From the NCBI GenBank assembly GCA_030737875.1, contig CM060915.1:906200677-906264676 (forward strand): a stretch of DNA of 64,000 nt, in the 5' to 3' direction. Within the stretch, counting starts at the first letter, position 1, and the number at the start of each line of letters is the position of its first letter. Below the pieces are notes generated by a model. That model was not told the origin of the DNA, did no database searches, and saw only the letters and a list, made by a program, of their open reading frames with translations. Below, piece after piece: positions 56,541 to 64,000 of the stretch. A program made the position numbers and the translations under genes. The stretch comes from Allium sativum. Lineage: Eukaryota > Streptophyta > Magnoliopsida > Asparagales > Amaryllidaceae.

Positions 56541-59500
56541 ATTTCGGCAGCATAACGGCAGGATAGTTAAAACCGGGACCGTCCCTAGTACGGTTCCTCG
56601 CTCTACCTTAAAACCTCGCGGTTTTTAACAATGGGGATTTCATGCATCTAATTCGTACGCAGACGAGCATGTTTATCTTTTCTTTTCCACAAAATAATCC
56701 TATGTGGTTTCACCCAAAATAATTCTCAACCACAAACAGGTATTTTTCAACCACAATCAATCATTCATGATTTTCACCGAATTTCACATCAACCAATAAT
56801 CCAAACAATATCACAACCAATAAATATCGTCCATGGTCTGTGGACGAGGGGAGTATATATAAATATATATTCGTATATAAATATATTTCAATTTCATTTC
56901 ACTTCATTTCAATCAGTTCAACGGATATATAATTTTTACAACGCATATATAACTTATACATCGAACGTACAACTTATACAACGCTCATACATGAGGTGTA
57001 CAACGCTCTTATACCTATATAATTTCTATTCAGAGCCTTGTATTTGATATCAAATTGGATTTTGGGTTTGTTGTGAACGGTGTCTTAAATAACACTATTC
57101 TTAAACCTAGTTGAGAAAAGAATAAATTTTTTTAATTAAGATTTAGTGAAGTTTTCCAATTAATTAATAATTAATTGGAATTGGATTTCGGGTTTGTCAT
57201 GAATGGTGTCTTCAGTAACACTGTTCTTAAAACCCCGTTTGAAAAGAATAAATCTTTTAATTAAGATTATTAGAGTTTCCAATTATATTTAGTAATTGGA
57301 ATAAAATGGAATGTGAATTGGGTTTATTGTGAACTGTGTTTTAACGACATTCGTTCTTTAACCGAATGAACAGTGAAATGTGATTTGGAATATATAAATC
57401 TTCCTATTAAGATTTAATGGGATTTTCCAAAGAAAAGTTTTTTCCAATTTAATAAAATAAATTGGAATGGAATGGAATTCGATTTGATAATAATCGAAGT
57501 GAACTTCTGTGGAGGAAGACTGTTACTATATATGGAATTTAAAAGGCTTTGCCGTTATTCCATTTATATTATTGGTTGGATATGGAAGTTTATATCGATT
57601 ATATATATTTATCTGTTTTCCATGAAGATTCCATGATTAATGGAATGTGATTTTGGGTTTATCGTGAACTGTGTTTTAAATGACATTAGTTCTTTAACCC
57701 GGTTAAAGACAGAATTTATTTCCTAAATTTGAATAATCATTATAAAATGATTTTTGAAGATTAAAACTAAGTGAAGTTTTAATGAATCTTTAATTAGATT
57801 GAAATGGAAATGTGATAATTTAAATTATCAAATTTGGGAAATGATCGAGAATGTAGTATCACCAGTTTTGCTCCAGGCGATTGTTAAAATCTTTAATTAA
57901 ATTTGAACGTGAAATGTTAATTAATTTTACCGACAACACCATGGTGTTAGATATGGAGTATTACCAGTTTTGCTCCATGGGATGAATAGGTTGGGATTGG
58001 GAAATAAAACAAATGATTACTTCGGTAAGGTGCGCTAATCCCTACTAGTTTGGATAAACCTTAATTTCGTTTGAATTGATATCCAAAGGAAGATTAAAGA
58101 ATAAATTTAAAGAATTTATCTTTGATAAAATTAATGGGAACCTTTCCCTAATGATGCGAATATTTTAATAAAAGAATATTATGGATTGGAATGAGGCGTA
58201 TGTTGTGTTTTTATAGCACTTGTTTATAAAATACGCAAGTTATTCGGAAACACCGGGTTTATCCCATTCTGAATAACTGATTCGATGATAAGTCGGCGAT
58301 GAAGACGGTGGTTGAAGACCAGAGATCTTCACATCATTTGGATGATTATTGATGTCTTGATTATGAGGCATCCCAAAACAAGGTAATAAGTGGTGATCGT
58401 CCAGACGTACTTGGAGATCGACCAGATATGCGAGGACCTCTCTCCGGTATTGGACATATAGGACGAGGAATAAGGTGCCTCCGGTTTCGTTCAGACCCAG
58501 AACGGACTTGTAAATGGATGTGTGTATGACATTGGATTTTATTCTATGCTGATTGATCTCTATTAAATATATATCTATTTCATGGCGGAGAATTTATTTT
58601 CTTTCTTAACACCCTTCTCTGAGACGTACGAGCTCAGAGGTTATATATCGATAGACATCACTCGCATAGCATGAATTGCCTGTGTGGCATGCCGAAATGC
58701 AAATGATCAAGGCTTTTGTTGAAAAGCAGGGCCTTGTGGTTGATGATCAAAGCACGACTTTAAATAGCATAGCTTTGTGTAGCGTTAATTTGCGAGCCTC
58801 ACACCCCGGTATGAACCAGAAACGGGAGAGGACTACAGGGAGGGCATGTGTTTCCTTCTAGCTAGGAGTGGTGTCATGGTATGGAGCCCAGACATTTTAC
58901 TCATGTGGATGTTGCTTATTATTTTGATGGATAGCGATGTACCTCGGATATATCGGTCACTACGGGGCTGATGGATTATATGGTCGATATACTGACCAGA
59001 CTTACGCCCCATAGGGCGGGGAAACGTATTGTTCAGGAATTACCAATCCTCAAACGTAAGAGAGGACTGGCCCTGAAGATCCAAGGTGTCGTTGCGGCTG
59101 ACCTGAGGCTCGGGCTAGAGAGTCTCGAATTCGGTAAGGACGATCCCTTGCCTTGGTTCATAGATGAAATCCAACATTCAATACGACATTGTGCGGTTTT
59201 AATTGTAAAACTTGTATGGCGACATGATATATAGTACCCATGCCGTCCATGATTGTTACATTTATATTTGAGGTTGTTTTTAACACTATCCACTTATAAT
59301 AGTATCAATGATTTGTTTTAAACGTACCAAGCATGCTTGGCTATTGTAAGGGAAAACTCTATCCTCTGGTTTGCGTTGCATTGTGTGATGGGACCTGAGT
59401 TTTATAATAACTTCATTTTTCAAAAACATTGCGTTGTCTATAAACTGTTTTATGCACTGGTATTCTTGGAGAAAATCCGTTCTTTGTTATATGGCGTGGT

Positions 59501-60997
59501 CCCTTGATTTACCTGATTTTAAAGTAAAGTTTTAAATAAATGTTTTAGTTCTCACACCAGTCACATGAGTGACCTGGAGTTTATTATTTTAACCTAAACA
59601 CTGGGTTTCCCTATTTTCCACACGGGCAGCTAGTAGTTTCGGTTTTGCAGATATTTATTCTTACAGGATCCTGGATTTACAGCTGGAGCAATATTCGGAA
59701 CGCTCTATATCTGTGTATATCTTTTAGTTGTGTTATGTATAATTTTTTCGCTGCTAATGTAATTTAAATCACTGATATTTTCCTGATGTATATTATTTAT
59801 GCATACTCTGTTATATTCTTGTACTCTGATGCAATTGTTGTAACAACAATGAAATGTTCTTCTATTTGTGTTCTGATTTGTCGTGTTCTCAACTCAATCG
59901 GTCCTTTTCCTTACGGGGAGGTTTGGGTCGCTTCAATTAGTTATTCAGAATGGCTAGAAACCTAGTCTTTCTGAAATAACTGTCGCATCTTTAAAATCAA
60001 GTGATATATAAACATATAATAAGTCTCATTCCAATTTAAAGTATTCTTCTTATTAATTCGTTCTTTACATTGGTGATTACTCCATTAAATCTTATCAAAG
60101 ATTTACATCATTTAAACTCTTGTTTAAATCTTTCCTTGGAAATCATTTCCCATTCCCATCCTAGTCATCCCATGGAGTAAAACTAGTGGTACTCTATATC
60201 TAATAGCCCTCATATTTAGTAAGTTTAATTACCTTTTTCATTTCAAATCTTTGTTGAAAGATTTATTTTTTAGTCTCCATTTCATTCAATCGAATCTTTA
60301 CTAAAAGATTTATTAAAAACACTAATACAATTTTAATCTCCAAAATCGTTATTTTATAATTACTTAACTTTGGAAGTCAATCCCGTCTTTAACTGAGTTA
60401 AAGAATAGATGTTATTAAAGACGTCATTCACGATAAACCCAAAATCCAATTTGATATCAAATATCAGGCTTCAAATAGAAATCATATCGACTTATATTCA
60501 ACATCAAATTCTGAAATGAACGGATACCGTACAAGGAATAACGATATCTATATCTTCCAAATTCCTCAAACAGTATCCATATAACTACGAAATCGAATAT
60601 TGAAATATCCAAAGAATATTTCCATTTACATCCAATATTCATGCATTAGAAAAACTTAGCTTGGTTAAGTATTTATTAACTTCGAACATTTTTAATCACT
60701 TTTATCAAAAATAGCTAATTTTCACAAAATAGATTTATATTATTCAAAACTAAATATAATTAGTCCAAATCACTTTTAAATCATTTATTATGAATTATCA
60801 TAAATTTTTCCTATTTTAATAATTTAAAAATAGCTTAATTCATTAAAAACAAATTTCAGGTCATTAACGACAACAGCGCTGTTTTTCTTCAAATTTAATT
60901 TGAACTTTCCTCAAAATCTAACCATTTAATTTTAAAACTTTACATATCATTGGAATGCTCTTTTCATTATAAACTAAACGTTTTTTGTTTTGGGAAA

Positions 60998-61012
60998 ATC
61001 CGACGGTCGGAT
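60998..61012. repeat. ATCCGAC-type palindrome in the outer D LTR
   Basis: ATCCGACGGTCGGAT, in the same module context (CGCTGTTTTTCTTCAAATTT upstream at about 60887). Confidence 0.85.
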
Positions 61013-62497
61013 CTCTTGGTATGTCAATTTGAAGTTAATAGTTAAAATTCGTGAACGGTTGCTCGCGACTCGTCCTATTCAAACCATTTGATTATTTATA
61101 ATAAAATTCATCGATTCAGTTCAAATGTATTTTATAAAATGTTTATAAACTCTTTTTAAAATGATTCAACCTCCAGTTCAACTTTAAATCAAAACTGAAT
61201 ATTCTATATTATTATAATATTTAAGTAATAATATTTTTCAAAATATAATCATTTGAAATCCAAATTTTTCTGTAATCCATTATAAAAATAAATAAGATCA
61301 CTGGAGAAATATATTCGAGTTAAAAACTTCGTTTATATACCTAACTTGAATTTACTATTGAAAATCTAATTTGAATTAAAACAAGCCATTTTAAATTCAA
61401 ATCTATTTCATTTTTTCAATAGTTGTTTGAAATTATATCAACTTCAGTTTCAAATCGTTTTGGATTTAAAAGTCCAATTTCCATTTTTATGTCAAATTTC
61501 ACTTAAATGAATATAAAATTCATTTAAAACTCCAATAGAATGAAACTCGATCAATTCCCAAATTATTTTATATTTAGGGTGTAAATGTTTGTGTCAACAA
61601 TAAAAACACATCCATATCAACTACCATACATTAACCAATAGTTATAATATAAGTGTTTCCATCGTCAACGCTTATATTCACAATTTAATAATATTATCAA
61701 TAATAACAGTAAATACCATCCATCAACCACAAAGAAAACATTGCAATTATAGGCAATCAATATATAATCAAACAAGATTATAATAACATTTAAAATCAGT
61801 AGAAGGAGTTCTCACATTGATTGATTGGAGTCATTATAAAATGATCATTTTTATTTAAATTATGCAGGACGTTTAATTTAACCAAAATATTTGGCTATCT
61901 TCAAGTTCCTCCAAATTAGCTTCACTGCGAAGCTCTCGTCCAAACGATCCCACAACAACTTGTTTCGTTCCATTATGTTTTCGTTTGAACAAGTTATGAG
62001 GTTTTAAACTTTAATTACACAAAATAATTAACTTAAGATAATTGAATTTTTAATTAACCTAATTATCACCTCTTTCCCTAATTACTCTCTTCCTTGATCG
62101 TTACCAGGTTTGTTCGAACATAAAAAATATCCCCTCTCTACATCAAAACGCACACCACCACGACCCCTTGCCACCAATCAGAATACGCCACGTCGAAGAC
62201 CCGATTCTCCTCCCTTATCGCCAGTCATGGAGCCGAACTCGAACCCCCCTCAAGTCCTATAAACATGTGCAATGTGGTGGCTTCGAGATGCAATTTCAGG
62301 TGATTCACCAAATTAAAACCCATCAAATCCGTAAGGATTTGAAGCTCATGACATGCCCTTCGATATACTTGTTAAGAGTTTTGAATAATTCTTTGTGGAT
62401 TGCGAGATAATGGAGAAGCAAAATGGAACAATTTCGGCCATTGGTTTTAGGGTGGCGGCGGCTGAGAATAGTGTTAGGGTTCTGGGAAATAAAAGGG

Positions 62498-62505
62498 TAT
62501 TTATA
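62498..62505 (-). promoter_or_regulatory. Putative TATA box of the outer D LTR (minus strand)
   Basis: TATTTATA on the plus strand reads TATAAATA on the minus strand, about 1.08 kb from the LTR start, followed on that strand by CCCAGAACCCTAACAC. Confidence 0.55.
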
Positions 62506-63582
62506 CCCTATTTTTATTAATATTCAATTCCAAGTTTTCTTAGTTTTGAAGTTTTCGCACCCGAACTCCAAACGAACCCTAACGACTGTCGTCCCTAACC
62601 AAATACCCATATTCCGGACATAATGGATTATGTTTCGAAAGCTAATTTGGTCGTTTTCATCATTTTTCTCAAAATTAAAATATTAAGTTAATATAACGTT
62701 CAATATTGATTTTCATCGTGCGTTTTAATTTGCTACGACGATTTGCTAACTCCAAAAATTATGAAATTTGAAATCCTTCTACGCTTCACAAATACCGCTC
62801 CAACGAGCCTGGTCTCGTCGAATTCGGAGACTGTTTAAAAAACTGCTTTATTTCTAGCTTTTATTGAAATATAACTGATTTTTCAGCACTTGTTTATATT
62901 ACATATGCTTACATACGAACTCCGATTGATATGAAATTTGAAACCTAACAATAATTTAATGTTTCGGATACAATAAAATTGGTTTCGTCAAAAACAGAGA
63001 TCGTTTGAAAAATAACTATTTTTAAGTCTTAAACAAAAACCAATAAAATATAAATAAATTCAAAAATAGTTCAATTTAATAGTAATAAATTAATATTGCC
63101 ATATATATCCAAAATATAAATCATATAGTTCCAAAATAAACATACTTGGTCTATAACTCGATATTTTCAAAATCTAGGTTAAATCGATAGCCAATTTTAT
63201 GATGAATCCTTTTTATTTTATTTAATAAATCATTATAATTTATAAACGATTCCATGACGACTTTTTGAAAATTTGATTTGAACATAACTCACAATTTATA
63301 AACGAAATCTCGGTTTTTCACTTTCATTAAAAAGATATAGTTAAATAGATTCCAACGTTTCTTGTTCAACGAATTTTGACTTATAATGAATTATATATAT
63401 TCAATTGAAATTCAAAACTACTTATTTCGAATTATAGCGACGTTACGAGTTTGTTTATAATTAATGTAAACTTATATGTTCAAACTTCATTTTAAATAAA
63501 TTTTAAGTCGTTAATCTTTAAAATAAAGTTTTAAATATTTAAAATCCATTAAATATTTCTTAATAATTTTTGGGTCGTTACA

Positions 63583-64000
63583 AAAACATCTTATTTTGCT
63601 TTTGCTGTGGTAAAATAGTGGATCTCATGTTTGATGGGTCATGGAAGGCGACGTCAACTGCTTAATTGGTTTCTCCATACGAGCGTTACGAAAAACGCTT
63701 CATGTGTAATCATAGCAAATGATGTGCACGTGAATTGGTTTTTTTTTTTTTACAAACTTCATATGTCCAACATATTCAAGAGAATGATTTACACAAATAT
63801 TTAGTTATATTTTTCCATTTGAAATGCATATAATTAGTTTGATTTTTTTTTAAGCTGCAATATTTTTTAATTATTTTTATTATTAATCAAACCGACCGTT
63901 AGGGAGGTTTCTCTACTGTAAGATGCTAAATCAATTTGTCCGTGCCAATGAATATAGCCTTAAATCTAGCAGTGTCACCCGACACATAAACATTTACTTC
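63583..64000. other. Unassigned sequence right of the outer LTR
   Basis: Starts with the AAAAC copy of the decayed target duplication. No gene or element is recognised. A run of 11 T lies near 63740. Confidence 0.4.

Larger units (their letters stand above)
53571..57026 (-). mobile_element. Nested family D-type LTR, minus strand, right end decayed
   Basis: Starts TGACGACCCTAAACC (an inverted LTR end). Its first 1.5 kb matches 48265-49347 in the same orientation and 58240-59500 inverted. The right end is inferred from where the host LTR resumes: GATATTGAATATAAGCCTATTT on the left and TCTATTCAGAGCC on the right match a single stretch near 60450-60500 in the outer copy. CTATT occurs at both junctions, but the expected GTTACA end is missing, so this side may be truncated. 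Confidence 0.7.
49348..59935 (+). mobile_element. Family D solo LTR, plus strand, with a nested minus LTR
   Basis: Starts TGTAACAACCGG and ends GGGTCGCTTCA (a decayed GTTACA end) between perfect ATTAG copies (49343-49347 and 59936-59940). Without the nested LTR it is about 7.1 kb, long because of tandem repeats at 50940-51400 and 52292-52880. The segment 58240-59500 is the inverted counterpart of 48265-49347 and 54115-55050, with shared words such as CGAAACCGGAGGCACC. Confidence 0.85.
42330..63582 (-). mobile_element. Outer family D solo LTR, minus strand, with nested insertions
   Basis: It reads TGCAACGACCCG at 42330 (the LTR end inverted) and GGGTCGTTACA at 63582 (the LTR start inverted). 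The three host pieces, 42330-42848, 48265-49347 and 59941-63582, sum to about 5.2 kb. They join in order when the insertions and one copy of each duplication are removed; across the second junction the sequence GTTATTCAGAATGG is restored as in the related copy at 58290. The outer flanks ACAAC (42325-42329) and AAAAC (63583-63587) match at 4 of 5, a decayed duplication. It is a Gypsy-type LTR, lineage not assigned. Confidence 0.75.

Overview
This 64 kb window looks like an AT-rich, heterochromatin-type stretch of a large flowering-plant nuclear genome, probably a eudicot. I find no intact host gene. Almost everything I can recognise is transposable-element sequence. Plant-type features are long Ty3/Gypsy LTRs that begin TGTAAC and end GTTACA, tRNA-iMet primer sites, an L1-type LINE tail with a zf-RVT domain, a DUF4283 protein remnant, an antisense gene of the kind known in TAT-lineage elements, and a hAT-type non-autonomous element. 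The open reading frames of 60 to 230 codons scattered through the window are chance frames inside LTRs or broken pieces of TE genes.

Layout. (1) 1833-6868 is a plus-strand solo LTR with TSD TTTCT, carrying an inserted LINE tail (about 2570-3906) and a tRNA-like SINE head. (2) 7835-14304 is a decayed minus-strand DUF4283 (LINE ORF1-type) gene, split by a minus-strand solo LTR (9913-13709, TSD CAAAT). (3) 16262-40824 holds an old TAT-like element (B): an LTR, a broken gag, a broken antisense gene with a coiled coil, and a second LTR-like copy. It was hit by element A (18475-27342, two 3.55 kb LTRs, TSD GGGAA), element C (29998-32154, two 0.74 kb LTRs, TSD C(G/A)GAA), a hAT element (33406-34218) and a 3.3 kb insertion of unclear class (36937-40206). 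(4) 41385-41920 has a LINE scrap, microsatellites and a SINE head. (5) 42330-63582 is a minus-strand LTR of another family (D), interrupted by two plus-strand solo LTRs of related type: 42849-48259 (TSD CTATT) and 49348-59935 (TSD ATTAG). The second of these contains a further minus-strand LTR (53571 to about 57026).

The nesting gives an order of events: the DUF4283 gene, element B and the outer D LTR are oldest; element A, element C, the hAT element and the inner D LTRs came later. Solo LTRs dominate, which implies frequent LTR-LTR recombination.

The most unusual signal is structural. Two LTR families (element A and the 9913-13709 solo LTR) each carry a pair of about 75 bp hairpin modules. 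Their stems differ in sequence between copies, but both arms have changed together, while a CCTGCCCGGA core between the arms is kept. The solo LTR also has an array of about 14 smaller hairpins. Three LTR families each have an unrelated inverted repeat about 100-220 bp upstream of the putative TATA box. All calls were made by reading the sequence; no database search or alignment program was run.
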